A stretch of DNA of 64,000 nt from Reyranella soli (GCF_007992495.1 NZ_BKAJ01000069.1:1-64000); one strand, 5' to 3'. Positions 48,158-57,938 are shown, numbered from the stretch's first letter. Numbers and translations: made by a program. Notes: generated from the sequence alone by a model not told the origin.

Positions 48158-49622
48158 GGCCGACCGCCGCCTGCACCGCGAGATCGGGGCCCTGCGCTTC
48201 GATCCGCTGGGCTTCGTCATGTTCGCCTTCCCCTGGGGCATGCCCGGTGCGCTCGCGACCGAGACCGGACCGGAACCGTGGCAGGCCCGGGTGCTTGTGA
48301 GCCTGGGCGAGGGCGTGCAGGCGCGCGGCGAGGCCGTGCGCTCGGCGATCGCCTCCGGTCACGGCGTCGGCAAGTCGGCCCTGGTCTCGTGGATCATCCT
48401 CTGGGCGCTGTCGACGCGGCCTGGTACGCGCGGCGTCGTCTCGGCCAACACCGAGGGTCAGCTCCGCACCAAGACCTGGCCCGAGCTCGCCAAGTGGCAT
48501 GGCCTCTGCCTTGTCCGTGACTGGTTCACCTACACCGCCACCTCGCTCCATTCCGTCCAGCCCGGCCGCGACAAGACCTGGCGCGTCGATGCCGTCACCT
48601 GGTCGGAGAACAACACCGAGGCTATTGCCGGCCTGCACAACAAGGGCCGCCGCGCCTTCGTGCTGCTCGACGAGGCGTCGGCCATCCCCGACGCCGTGTG
48701 GGAGACCATCGAGGGCGCGCTGACCGACGCCGATACCGAGCTGCTGTGGGCCGTCTTCGGCAACCCGACGCGCAACACCGGCCGCTTCCGCGAATGCTTC
48801 GCCGGCGGCCGCTTCGCCCATCGCTGGAAGGCCGAGCAGGTCGATTCGCGCTCGGTCTCGATCACCAACAAGACGCAGATTGCGGAGTGGGTGAAGGATT
48901 ACGGCGAGGAATCCGACTTTGTGCGGGTGCGCGTGCGCGGGCAGTTCCCGCGCGCCGGCAGCATGCAGTTCATCGACTCCGAGCGGGTCGACCAGGCCTT
49001 GAAGCGCGAGCTGGTCGAGGATCCCGCGGCACCCCTGGTCATGGGCATCGACGTCGCCCGCAGCCTCAGCGGCGACCAGAGCGTCATCCGCTTCCGCCGC
49101 GGCCTGGATGCACGCTCGATCCCGGCCGTGAAGTTCCGCATCGCCGACCTGATGCTGATCGCCGGCCGCGTCATGGAACTGGTGCAGGAGCACGCGCCCG
49201 ACGCCGTCTTCCTCGACGGCACCGGCATCGGATGGGGCGTCCACGACCGCCTGCTACAGCTCGGCTGTCCGAACCTGGTCGGTGTCGATTTCGGCGGCAA
49301 GCCCGATCGCGAGGGCGCCACGGCCCGCTACGCCAACAAGCGCGCCGAGATGTGGGGCTTCATGAAGGACTGGTGCGTCGCCGGCTGCCTGCCCGACGAT
49401 CGCGATCTCGTGGCCGACATGACCGGCGTCGAATACGGCTACGACGCCGGCAATGCACTGCTGTTGGAGCGCAAGCAGGACATGCGCCGCCGCGGCCTGG
49501 CGTCGCCGGATGATGGCGACGCACTCGCCCTTACCTTCGCCTATCCGGCGATCCGCCGCGACTGGGCCGCCGAGCGGCGTTTGGAGGAGAAGCTCGCGAA
49601 GCTCAAGCGATGGGTAGTATGA
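48141..49622 (+). CDS. Phage terminase large subunit
   Basis: DNA-packaging ATPase and nuclease, 493 aa from ATG 48141 (GTG 48126 possible). Walker A SGHGVGKSAL, adenine-side residues before it (EPWQARVL), Walker B FVLLDEASAIP, coupling region FGNPTRNTGRF, then an RNase H-like nuclease with acidic residues in MGIDVARSLSGDQSV and VFLDGTGIGWG and PDDGDALALT near the end. Overlaps the small subunit by 17 bp. The end GGGTAGTATGA resembles the end of the portal gene; cargo starts right after it. Confidence 0.93.
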   Translation: MPSATEADRRLHREIGALRFDPLGFVMFAFPWGMPGALATETGPEPWQARVLVSLGEGVQARGEAVRSAIASGHGVGKSALVSWIILWALSTRPGTRGVVSANTEGQLRTKTWPELAKWHGLCLVRDWFTYTATSLHSVQPGRDKTWRVDAVTWSENNTEAIAGLHNKGRRAFVLLDEASAIPDAVWETIEGALTDADTELLWAVFGNPTRNTGRFRECFAGGRFAHRWKAEQVDSRSVSITNKTQIAEWVKDYGEESDFVRVRVRGQFPRAGSMQFIDSERVDQALKRELVEDPAAPLVMGIDVARSLSGDQSVIRFRRGLDARSIPAVKFRIADLMLIAGRVMELVQEHAPDAVFLDGTGIGWGVHDRLLQLGCPNLVGVDFGGKPDREGATARYANKRAEMWGFMKDWCVAGCLPDDRDLVADMTGVEYGYDAGNALLLERKQDMRRRGLASPDDGDALALTFAYPAIRRDWAAERRLEEKLAKLKRWVV

Positions 49623-49656
49623 TGCCTGATTGAGTAAGCCATTAGCACGCTTCGAG

Positions 49657-51177
49657 CTATCGGGTGCCGATTTCCCTCACGCCGAAGGCACGAGCAGGAA
49701 ACTCGGATCCATCCGAGGAAAACTGGACCGAGAGATTTTGATTCAAGTTGTAGGCTGGGGATTTGCCTCCAGTGCGTCCGCCCCTTAACCAAATCCAAGA
49801 ACCGGCTCCAATCTTGGAGAAGATGGGATCGATGTGGGCCGGAAAGTTCTTGCCCGCTGTGAAGTACCCTGTGCCGGCTGTCTTGGCCGGGTCGAACAGC
49901 GTTGCTACTTGCTGACTCGTGGGCAAAGACCAATTGCCACCGCAACTCTGCAAGTTTCGGACCCATGACGACGCGTCTGACCAGCTCAGATTGTCGTCGG
50001 GCCCAACATACCACTCCAGATTTGTTTGCCTGTCTTTAATGCTCCCACAGGGTTCTGGGATGTATCGAGCATTCAGAGCGGCCGATTGCTGGGTTTGAGC
50101 TGGCGGCGCGGGTGATGGAGAAACGTGCGGTGTGGGCGCTGGAGACACCAATGGTACAGGCGCTGGGGACGCAGGCGGCACAGGTGGCGCTGAAGGTGGG
50201 GCGTCGCCTTTCGGTGTGGCTTGAGGGCTTGGAGAGGTTCTGTTGTCCGACTCTTGAGTCGGCCGCATCGCTGTCGATGTTGTGATGAAGAAGAACTCGC
50301 CGCTGTTGTTTCCAATCCGGGAGTAGTAGATGCGCGGCGTCATCTTTATCTCATCTCTTACTTCAGCGCGCTTTCGATCCAGAGCCTTGTTTATCTGGAC
50401 CAACACCTCACTAAGAGACACATAGAGATCTCCAGTGCTATAAGCGCTATTGCCACGTGCGGCCGAGAGAAACGCCTGAGTAAATAAGCTCTCGCCATTA
50501 ACGATAAAGCTTTGTTCACCCTCCGTGCCTGCAGTCAGAAGATGGTGTGCGGGCTGCCGCAGTCGACTCAGTGTTTTCCTTTCCACCTCCGACTTCGGCT
50601 CGAATGCCGCAAGCCCGCTAAAGCATGCATCAATGAGAAACAGGCTGTGCCGTGCACTAAAGAAGTTTTCTGTCCACTGCCGAAGCCGCGGCATGTCTAT
50701 CATCAAATTCCAGCTATCCCTCGTAGCGTCGGCCAAGGCCAAGTAGCCTCTCTTCTGACCATCCGCCAACGGCCGCGTCAGTCCATGGCCAGAGAAGTAG
50801 AAGAGGAATCGGTCACTCGGCCCTACCATACTGGGCAAAACCTTATCCATAAGCTCTTCAATACGACTTTTGGACGCGTGCTCATCTGTAAGTGTCACGA
50901 TGTAGTCGAAGCCCGCCTCATCTTTCAAAAAGTTATGCATGCGCACAGCATCAGATGCAGGCGCCGAAAGGGAAGGGAGTCGCGGATCCTTCCGATAGTT
51001 GCCAACGCCAATGACAACAGCATAGCTCTTGTTGAACGTGCTGCCGAAGACTTGCGACACGGCTTGTCGGACCGCATCTGCAGTGTCTTGCTGCCGAACA
51101 TAGGCTAGCTCGCGCGCGTCGGCGCTACCTGCAGCCAGAACGAGAAGGCAGAGAGCAAACCAGTAGCGCAAATGCAT
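49657..51177 (-). CDS. Secreted caspase-like (C14) protease with C-terminal DUF1566-like domain
   Basis: 506 aa. Signal peptide (residues 1-22, cleavage near ADARE). Residues ~48-290 are a caspase/metacaspase domain: KSYAVVIGVGNY, catalytic His in FYFSGHGLTRP and Cys in LFLIDACFSGLA. A Pro/Ser/Ala repeat linker (PAPVPLVSPAPTPHVSPSPA) follows. The end is a Trp-rich DUF1566/Lcl-type fold (TNLEWYVGPDDNLSWSDASS, WSLPTSQQVATLFDP, WIWLRGG). The catalytic dyad is intact. Codon use is less GC-biased than the phage genes around it. It follows a membrane-protein gene by 9 bp. Confidence 0.88.
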   Translation of the reverse strand: MHLRYWFALCLLVLAAGSADARELAYVRQQDTADAVRQAVSQVFGSTFNKSYAVVIGVGNYRKDPRLPSLSAPASDAVRMHNFLKDEAGFDYIVTLTDEHASKSRIEELMDKVLPSMVGPSDRFLFYFSGHGLTRPLADGQKRGYLALADATRDSWNLMIDMPRLRQWTENFFSARHSLFLIDACFSGLAAFEPKSEVERKTLSRLRQPAHHLLTAGTEGEQSFIVNGESLFTQAFLSAARGNSAYSTGDLYVSLSEVLVQINKALDRKRAEVRDEIKMTPRIYYSRIGNNSGEFFFITTSTAMRPTQESDNRTSPSPQATPKGDAPPSAPPVPPASPAPVPLVSPAPTPHVSPSPAPPAQTQQSAALNARYIPEPCGSIKDRQTNLEWYVGPDDNLSWSDASSWVRNLQSCGGNWSLPTSQQVATLFDPAKTAGTGYFTAGKNFPAHIDPIFSKIGAGSWIWLRGGRTGGKSPAYNLNQNLSVQFSSDGSEFPARAFGVREIGTR

Positions 51178-51186
51178 TTCCGCCTC

Positions 51187-51716
51187 CTATTTTGGATTTC
51201 GCTGTCCTAGGAGTTCGGCTTGCTTGTCGAAAATCACCTTCCAGAAGAAGCCGTTCTGAAACGAGACGAGCAGGATCATCAATTCAGGTAGGCCGACGTT
51301 CGTCAGGTTGACAAGGATGTCTGGTACGATGAGATGAGGGGGATGAAGATAATTGGCGAAGCAAGAGCAGGCTTGAGCCACGACCATCGGACCTGTGCAC
51401 CATCTCCAAAATAGTATGATTGGGCGACGATGCCGGCAACCATTGCAACGTACATAACGACTACCATGCCCCAGGATGTCGTTTCGGAAACGCCTTTTGG
51501 TTCTATCGCCGAAGGCAAAGAAGATCGGACTAAAACGGCAAGGGCGACCAAGACTGCCAGGCCCAGCGCAACGGCAATGAGGACCGACACGCGCATGCCG
51601 ATGCTTCTCGTCGCGGGTGATTCTGAACGACGCGGCTTCACCCAGAACTCGATCAAGAAAACGCCCAGGAGTGCGATCGTGGAACCCGCGAGGATCCAAA
51701 TGCTTCCATGATCCAT
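51187..51716 (-). pseudogene. Membrane protein paired with the caspase gene, frameshifted
   Basis: Start ATG 51716 with GGGAGG upstream. Three to four hydrophobic segments read normally to IIFIPLISSYQTS, where the frame stops at 51303. In the next frame the protein goes on convincingly (LVNLTNVGLPELMILLVSF, QNGFFWKVIFDKQAELLGQ) to a stop at 51187. So one base is missing or two are extra near 51320. Either decay, sequencing error, or less likely programmed slippage. It is the upstream gene of a two-gene unit with the caspase. Confidence 0.7.
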
Positions 51717-52006
51717 GTCCACCTCCCCGCGAGATCAGACCCAGACGAAGCACCTACGACGATGAACCCTATTATCCCATATGCACTGAGAGTGGTCGCG
51801 TCTTATCCGCCGGCGAAGGAAACCTGAGCTGCAACTATTCGCTCGATCACCTGACGTCCGCTCTGTGACTTCAAGCACCTTAATGAACGCGTAGAGAAAT
51901 AGATTGAGGACTTATAGCACAATACACGCATAAGTAGGCGCTTGAGTCAACCCCGATGGTTGGCGGCAGAACAAGTGGGAGCGGTGGCTGGGCAGAGTTT
52001 CAAGCA
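51717..52006. other. AT-rich gap at the end of cargo island 1
   Basis: About 290 bp with no gene. It is AT-richer than the phage genes and contains, on the minus strand, TTGACT followed 17 bp later by GTGTAT (complement of 51924-51952), a possible promoter of the membrane protein/caspase unit. Confidence 0.4.
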
Positions 52007-52065
52007 TTGACTTCCCCGCAGGAAATTGTGGCCTATCCCTGCCGACTCCCATTGGAGGATCGGCA
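52007..52065 (+). promoter_or_regulatory. Phage leader repeat, copy 2 (before portal block)
   Basis: TTGACT (52007-52012), GGAAATTGTGGCCTATCC, TGCCGACTCCC, then GGAGGATCGGCA and the GTG of the next gene. Same plan as copies at 47638 and 62971; closest to copy 3. Confidence 0.7.
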
Positions 52066-52392
52066 GTGCCCCACGACAGCAGCGTAACCCACGGACCTCA
52101 GCGATTGGCCGACAGTGACCTCCTGGCCCTCCTGCGCCAGGAGCAGGCAGCAGGCGCCAAAGTCGGGGCCGAAGCCACCTCCAGCAAGACCGTCCCCATG
52201 GACACCTTCAAATGGGTCGTCGGCGGCCTGCTCGGTGCCATCGTGATCGCTGTCGGCTGGTTCCTGAATGGCATCCAGTCCGACATGCGCGACGTCCGCA
52301 AGGAGGTGACCGGCATCCGGGTCGAGGCGGCCGTCACCAACACCAAGCTCGAAGAGCTGATCGCCGAGTTCCGCCGCCGCAACCCGCGCTGA
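52066..52392 (+). CDS. Small phage membrane protein, GTG start
   Basis: 108 aa. The start (LADSDLLALLRQEQAAGAK) is nearly the same as that of the portal protein that follows. A single hydrophobic helix (FKWVVGGLLGAIVIAVGWFL) is followed by a coiled-coil-like tail (SDMRDVRKEVTGIRVEA and onward). GGAGG lies 10 bases upstream of GTG 52066. Size and shape would fit a holin-like or DUF-type accessory, but no family is certain. 3 bp before the portal gene. Confidence 0.65.
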   Translation: MPHDSSVTHGPQRLADSDLLALLRQEQAAGAKVGAEATSSKTVPMDTFKWVVGGLLGAIVIAVGWFLNGIQSDMRDVRKEVTGIRVEAAVTNTKLEELIAEFRRRNPR

Positions 52393-52395
52393 TCC

Positions 52396-54429
52396 GTGCC
52401 TCGTCCCAAGCCTGCCCTTTCCGACGAGGATCTCCTCGCCCTCCTGCGCAAGGAGGAGCAGGCCGCCGCTGGGTTCCAGGACGGCACCCTCGCCGCCCTG
52501 CGCCGCCAGGCGCTGGCCTACTACGACCGCCAGCCCTACGGCGACGAGCAGGAGGGCGCCTCGCAGGTCGTCACCTCGGAGTTCGCCGACGTCATCGAAT
52601 CCCTGATGCCCGGCCTGATGCGCGTCTTCACCGCCGCCGACGATCTCGTCCGCTTCACGCCCGGCGCGCCGGGACAGGAGAAGTGGGCCGAGGAGGCGAG
52701 CGCCTACGTCCCGCACGTCCTGATGCGCGAGAACGACGGCTTTCGCATCATCTCCGGCCTGTTGAAGGACGCCCTGATGTACCGGCTGAGCGGCGTCACC
52801 GTCGACCTCGAGGAGGTCGACGAGACACGTACCCTGCCGGTGCAGGGCCTCCCGCAGGACGCCATCGATCTCGTCATGGCCGCCGCTGAGCAGCAGGGCG
52901 CGACGGTGACCCTCGACCTCGAGCCGGAGTTCGCACAAGGGCGGCCGGCGCCGATGTCCTTCCTGGCCGCCCTCGACGCCGGACCGTCGCAGCCGCCGGC
53001 GGCGCCCGGCGAGCAGCGCCTGTCCGGCACGATCACGCTGACGCATCGCCGGCAGCGTGTCGCCATCGAGAACATCGCCCCGGAGGACATCCGCTTCAGC
53101 CCGGGCGCGCGCACCGAGGACAAGGCCTCGTTCCTTGGCTTCATCAAGCGGGTCACGGCCTCCGACCTGGTCAAGCTCGGGCTGAACCCTGGGGAAATCG
53201 ACGACCTGAACGCCGACCGCCCGCCCTCGACCGAGGAAGCGCAGCGCAACGAGGGCCTGGTGGACGGCGAGCCGCGCAGCGGCCAGGACGCAAACGGCCG
53301 GCCCGACAGCGAGCGCCCGCTGTGGCTGGTCGTGGCCTACATCCGCGCCGATACCGACGGCGACGGCAAGTCCGAGCTGGAGCGGGTCGTCTACGCCCAT
53401 GGCGGCACGAACGGCGGCCGCATCATCGAACGCATGCCCTGGGAGGGACCGGCCGCGATCGCGCTGGCCACGCCAATCCTGATGCCCCACAGCCTCGTCG
53501 GCCGCTCGCTGTTCGACCAGACGCAGGACCTCCAGCTGATCGGCTCGGTCATCACCCGCGGCCTGCTCGACAACCTCTACCTCGTGAACCGGCCACGGCC
53601 GGTCATCAGCGACCACGTCAACATCGACAGTCTGATTGACTGGACACCGGGTTCGCCCATCCGCCTGCGCGCCGGCGCCCGGCCGGGCGACAACCACGTC
53701 GCCTGGCTGCAGGTGCCCAACGTCACCGACGGCGCGCTGACGGCGCTGGAGCATCTGGCGACGGTGCGCGAGAATCGCACCGGCGTCAGCCGCTACAACC
53801 AGGGCCTCGATGCCGACAGCCTCAATAAAACGTTGGGCGGGCTCAACCGCATAATGTCGGCAAGCCAGCAGCGACAGGACCTGATTGCCCGCGTCTTCGC
53901 CGAGACCGCGATCAAGCGGCTCTATCGTCTGATCTATCGCGCCATCAAGCGCGCGGCGGCGGGACCGCTGCACTATTGGCCGGGGGAGGGCGGCGCGTTC
54001 GTCAGCTGCGATCCCAGCCAGTGGCCCGATGACATGGACCTGTCGGTCGACGTCGTGGGCATAGGCAACCGCGAGCAGGCGTTGGGCCATCTTGCCCTGG
54101 TTGGCAGCCTGCAGGAAAAGCTGATCGCCCTGCAGGGTGGCGCCAACGGACCGTTCGTGACGGTCGCCAACATCGCGAATGCCGCGCAGAAGCTCACCGC
54201 GACACTTGGCTATCGGACATCCGGACTGTTCTTCCAATCGCCGGAGGCGGCAGCCAGGACAGGCGCCGCGGGCCCGCCATCATCACCGGTTGATGCAACG
54301 TTGCTGGTGGCACAGGCCGAGATCGAGATCATGCGCGACAAGGCTGCCGCCGAGATTGCCATTCGACGGGACAAGGCACGCGCCGATGTCGAGATCGCCT
54401 GGTTCAAGGCGCGTCAACGGGTAGTGTGA
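52396..54429 (+). CDS. Phage portal protein (P22/Epsilon15-like podovirus type)
   Basis: 677 aa, start GTG 52396. The portal ring sits at the capsid vertex where the terminase docks. Features: acidic N-terminus (LSDEDLLALLRKEEQAAAGF), QPYGDEQEGASQVVTSEFAD and VIESLMPGLMRVF, wing/stem segments, then the helical core around SLVGRSLFDQTQDLQLIGS and NRPRPVISDHVN, and a long helical C-terminus. These are typical of the large portals of short-tailed phages. Island 2 starts just after its stop. Confidence 0.9.
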   Translation: MPRPKPALSDEDLLALLRKEEQAAAGFQDGTLAALRRQALAYYDRQPYGDEQEGASQVVTSEFADVIESLMPGLMRVFTAADDLVRFTPGAPGQEKWAEEASAYVPHVLMRENDGFRIISGLLKDALMYRLSGVTVDLEEVDETRTLPVQGLPQDAIDLVMAAAEQQGATVTLDLEPEFAQGRPAPMSFLAALDAGPSQPPAAPGEQRLSGTITLTHRRQRVAIENIAPEDIRFSPGARTEDKASFLGFIKRVTASDLVKLGLNPGEIDDLNADRPPSTEEAQRNEGLVDGEPRSGQDANGRPDSERPLWLVVAYIRADTDGDGKSELERVVYAHGGTNGGRIIERMPWEGPAAIALATPILMPHSLVGRSLFDQTQDLQLIGSVITRGLLDNLYLVNRPRPVISDHVNIDSLIDWTPGSPIRLRAGARPGDNHVAWLQVPNVTDGALTALEHLATVRENRTGVSRYNQGLDADSLNKTLGGLNRIMSASQQRQDLIARVFAETAIKRLYRLIYRAIKRAAAGPLHYWPGEGGAFVSCDPSQWPDDMDLSVDVVGIGNREQALGHLALVGSLQEKLIALQGGANGPFVTVANIANAAQKLTATLGYRTSGLFFQSPEAAARTGAAGPPSSPVDATLLVAQAEIEIMRDKAAAEIAIRRDKARADVEIAWFKARQRVV

Positions 54430-54512
54430 CGCCGGCGCACGACCTTCCCGCCGGAGCGCGAGGCAATTGGGCGTACTGACCCTCTTAAGCCAGTGGACCG
54501 GCTTATCGTCAG

Positions 54513-57500
54513 TCACGTCCCAGATTTGCTCATCGTAGCGCCTGGGGGCGGTAGCGTTTTCGCCAGTTCAAGGTATCGGCAGAAGCCGTTTGCGAGGAGC
54601 ATTTGTCGTGGTGTTCTCGTCTCGGCCTCGAACACGCTTGGCGATCCGACGAGTATGCACAGACACCGCGCACGAGATGTCGCCACATTGAGCCGATTGG
54701 CACTGTAGAGAAACTCCATGCCGCGAGGTGCGTCGGCGTGACTGGACGTCGTCATGGAGTAGATGACAATAGGCGCTTCCTGCCCCTGGAACTTGTCGAC
54801 TGTTCCGATGCGGCCGGCGGGGATTCGACGTTGAAGCTCGAAAACTTGGGCGTTGTAGGGGGCGATGATCAGGATGTCGTTGATCGTGATGGGTGCTTCC
54901 GTCCCTTCGCGGTTTACCCAAGTCGATTTGGCTGACAGAATCGAGGCGACCAAGCCTTTGACGACTTCGGCTTCCTCTACTGATGAGCTCTGGTTGCCCT
55001 TGTGCTGAACAGGAATGTAGCGAAGACCGGTCCCATAAAGTAGCCCGGTTGACCGAATGGTCTGATGCTCAAGCCCCTGCCGCGAGTGCAGGCGGCTGTC
55101 GTAGTAAAGCTCCGATGTGAACGTGCAAATGTCGGGGTGCAGTCGCCAGGTTTCTTCGAGGAAGAGCCCCCTATCTGGCGGAATGGTCGCGTGCTCCCCG
55201 AGGATGTGGTCGAGAGCCGAGACGTCGGTGCCCTCCGGATGGCTACCCTGCATGGGTTGCTCGAGCTGGCGCGGGTCGCCGAGCAAGACCAAGCTCTTTG
55301 CGGCCTGCGATACGGCCAGGACATTGGCGAGTGACATCTGCGCAGCTTCATCGATGAAGAGCACATCGACGGCCTCGAAGGCTTCCGGAAGTGCCCAAAG
55401 CCAAGCGGTGCCGCCCGCCACGGGGTAGGTGCCACCGATCTTCGTCAGCACTTCGTCGTTCTTGAGCGTGAAGTCGATGCTTGCGATGTTGTCTGTCTTC
55501 TCCCTAACGCGCTGGAGAGAACGTACAGGTGTGTTGGTCTCCTTCGCTGCCTTGGCAACTTCGTCCAGCAGGTTTCGGATGACCTTATGGCTATTAGCCG
55601 TGACGCCTACGCTCATACTGGCCCGCGCAAGAGCGCAGACCATGCGGGCACCTGTGTATGTCTTGCCCGCTCCGGGTGGGCCCTGGAGTGGCAGGACGGC
55701 TCGATCGAGCAACGTGGCTAATCGAGTAGCTGCCTCAGCCGCAGTTTCTCCGGGTTTCCTGAGCTCGTCATTACCAATGCGAGGCGCGATCATCATGAGG
55801 AGATCGCGGGCCGCTCTGTGCGGCCCATCGCCTTCAATACCGTTGATCGCGACATGTTCGGCGAGACGGAAGAGCGACTCCGCCAACACGTCAGTGCCAA
55901 TGACTTCGTGAGCGTAAACGGCGGGTGGGTGGACTTCTGCGGTGTCCTTGCGCTTCTTGATGTCGACCGTGCGGGCTTCTTGGTCGATGTCGACGACGGA
56001 GCCGAAGTGCTGGCCGCCAGCGCTGCGGAGCTTGGCGTCGGGCCGGATGTCGGTGTCTTGGGGCAAGAAGGCATAGCGATGTACCGGTGTGCGTCCCGCA
56101 GCGGGAACAACGGCTTGGAACGAGAGCCCGGATACGGCAGCTCGTTCGTCAAGCAGGTCGTCTGCGGATAGGTCTCTCAGTCGAAAATGCTCCCACCAGG
56201 TGGCTTTTTGCTCGCGCCGATGCCAGTCGAGGATATAGGCCAGAATCCATCGGGCGTGTTGGGCTGTCGTGCGATCCTTCGGGTCGACCGGTACATTGCG
56301 CGTCAGGCGTTCGATGATGGGTGCAATGCGCCGCTGCCACTCGGCGATTTCTTCGTTGGCTTCGCCAGGCTTTGGAATGGGGCGGGGGATCTGGTAGCCG
56401 TTGGTGATCTGCTGATTGCGCAGTTGTTCCAGCCATTGCCGCAGTTCGGCTGCCGCAAGGCAGTCCTCGCGGTTGTAGGCTTGGACGATGTCCTTGTCCT
56501 GGGCGAGGATACTGTCAATGTCACCGAGCTCAAGGCAGGCTTGGACCTTGATGAGCGCTGTGCCGGATTCATCAAGGGCCTGGGCTCTCTTGAAGCCGAA
56601 CAGTGGTTCGAGCTTCTTGATGGAATAGCTTTCGACGCCGGCGCGGATAGCGTGTCGCACCACGGCGTACAGATCGACGAACAGCTCGGCCCTGAGCATG
56701 TGGTCGATTTCGTTCTCCCGAGTCGCATAGCGCCCCATGAGCCGCTTGAGTGCCGCAGGCTCGTATGGCGCAAAGTGGTAGATGTGAAGGTCCGGAAAGG
56801 TCTCAAGACGCTTCATGACGAAATCAACGAAGCGCTCGAATGCCGCCTTCTCGGCCGCGCGCGTGATGGCCCAGTCGGCGGTGTAGGTGAGAGGGCCGTC
56901 CTTGGCGTAGGCGTACCCGAAGAGAAACTCGAGGCCGCCCTTGTCGACGAACGGGTCGCCTTCGAAGTCGAGGAATATGTCACCTTCCGACGGCTGCGGT
57001 AGGCGCGATAAGCCGAACGCTGGAACGACCGGCAAGAGTTCGTAGACAGGCGCAGTCGCCGTCCGGGCCTGCACCTGAACCCGAGCTTGTTCGCGAACCT
57101 TGGTGTAGGTCTCGATCGCGCCCCGTTCCGGCTTCCAGGTCAAAGGAAGTGGTATAGTTGCGAGTGAAGTCGTTGAGCTGACACCTCTGGCGGTCAGCTC
57201 GTAGATCTGTGCCTTCGATATGCCCGCTACGAGGGAAAGGTGATCGTCCGCCCGCCTCTTGCTGTCGCAGTGGTTACGCCAGCGGCAAATGTCACAGTGA
57301 GGATTGGGCTCGGGGTAGGTGTCTGGAGAAGGGACGGCAGCGACTGAGCTCTCAAGACTGGCTCGTACGTGGCGATAGTAGGCCGCATAGTCGGCGATCC
57401 TGTAGGGCTCGGGCTCGGCAAGCTCCGGCGTGACGATGTATGCATATTCCGGGGCTTGGCCTTGTGCATGCTCAACTAGAGCGGAGTAGAGGCACAGCTG

Positions 57501-57938
57501 TAGGACTGAACCTCCCTTGGTTTCGCGAGCGAGCTTGGTGTCGGTGACTTCGTAGGACCACGGACCAAATGCGCTCGGTGTCTCCTTCCGGCGCAAGATG
57601 TCGGTCCGGCCACTCCATCGGCCATACTGAAGTGCGCCCTGAACGATGACCTGGGCGCCAGCGGCCATAGCAGCAATGGTCGCGTCGACCGCGAACTGGT
57701 CGACCGTAATTCCGTCAATGGTAACGATCGGCAGTCCCTGCCCCTCAAGGCGTTTGACGTATTCCGCCTCATGGCGTTTGCCTCGCTCAGACAGAATGTC
57801 GAGAAGCGGGTCCCAGATCACAGGTCGCGTAGCAAGGCCGTCCGCGACACGCCGATCGAGCATAGTTAGGTAGCGGCAATTGAGGTGGCCGACCAAATCC
57901 GACGCGGTGAGGTGCAGCTCTGCGTTGATCTTCTGCAT
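54513..57938 (-). CDS. TM0106-like RecB nuclease / RNase H-like / SF1 helicase
   Basis: 1141 aa, three enzymatic parts. Residues ~1-240: RecB-type nuclease with a Cys cluster (LNCRYL and HCDICRWRNHCDS) fitting an Fe-S-bound domain. Residues ~310-500: exonuclease/RNase H-like fold (IFLDFEGDPF, FVDLYAVVRHAIR, AYNREDCLAA). Residues ~740-1125: UPF1/DNA2-like helicase with GPPGAGKTYTG, VLFIDEAAQM, LLGDPRQLEQP, EETWRLHPDI, VDKFQGQEAPIV and NRLNVATSRAR. All motifs look intact. It lies 63 bp behind the ubiquitin-like operon on the same strand, so probably one transcript. Likely acts on nucleic acid in defence or repair. Confidence 0.9.
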   Translation of the reverse strand: MQKINAELHLTASDLVGHLNCRYLTMLDRRVADGLATRPVIWDPLLDILSERGKRHEAEYVKRLEGQGLPIVTIDGITVDQFAVDATIAAMAAGAQVIVQGALQYGRWSGRTDILRRKETPSAFGPWSYEVTDTKLARETKGGSVLQLCLYSALVEHAQGQAPEYAYIVTPELAEPEPYRIADYAAYYRHVRASLESSVAAVPSPDTYPEPNPHCDICRWRNHCDSKRRADDHLSLVAGISKAQIYELTARGVSSTTSLATIPLPLTWKPERGAIETYTKVREQARVQVQARTATAPVYELLPVVPAFGLSRLPQPSEGDIFLDFEGDPFVDKGGLEFLFGYAYAKDGPLTYTADWAITRAAEKAAFERFVDFVMKRLETFPDLHIYHFAPYEPAALKRLMGRYATRENEIDHMLRAELFVDLYAVVRHAIRAGVESYSIKKLEPLFGFKRAQALDESGTALIKVQACLELGDIDSILAQDKDIVQAYNREDCLAAAELRQWLEQLRNQQITNGYQIPRPIPKPGEANEEIAEWQRRIAPIIERLTRNVPVDPKDRTTAQHARWILAYILDWHRREQKATWWEHFRLRDLSADDLLDERAAVSGLSFQAVVPAAGRTPVHRYAFLPQDTDIRPDAKLRSAGGQHFGSVVDIDQEARTVDIKKRKDTAEVHPPAVYAHEVIGTDVLAESLFRLAEHVAINGIEGDGPHRAARDLLMMIAPRIGNDELRKPGETAAEAATRLATLLDRAVLPLQGPPGAGKTYTGARMVCALARASMSVGVTANSHKVIRNLLDEVAKAAKETNTPVRSLQRVREKTDNIASIDFTLKNDEVLTKIGGTYPVAGGTAWLWALPEAFEAVDVLFIDEAAQMSLANVLAVSQAAKSLVLLGDPRQLEQPMQGSHPEGTDVSALDHILGEHATIPPDRGLFLEETWRLHPDICTFTSELYYDSRLHSRQGLEHQTIRSTGLLYGTGLRYIPVQHKGNQSSSVEEAEVVKGLVASILSAKSTWVNREGTEAPITINDILIIAPYNAQVFELQRRIPAGRIGTVDKFQGQEAPIVIYSMTTSSHADAPRGMEFLYSANRLNVATSRARCLCILVGSPSVFEAETRTPRQMLLANGFCRYLELAKTLPPPGATMSKSGT

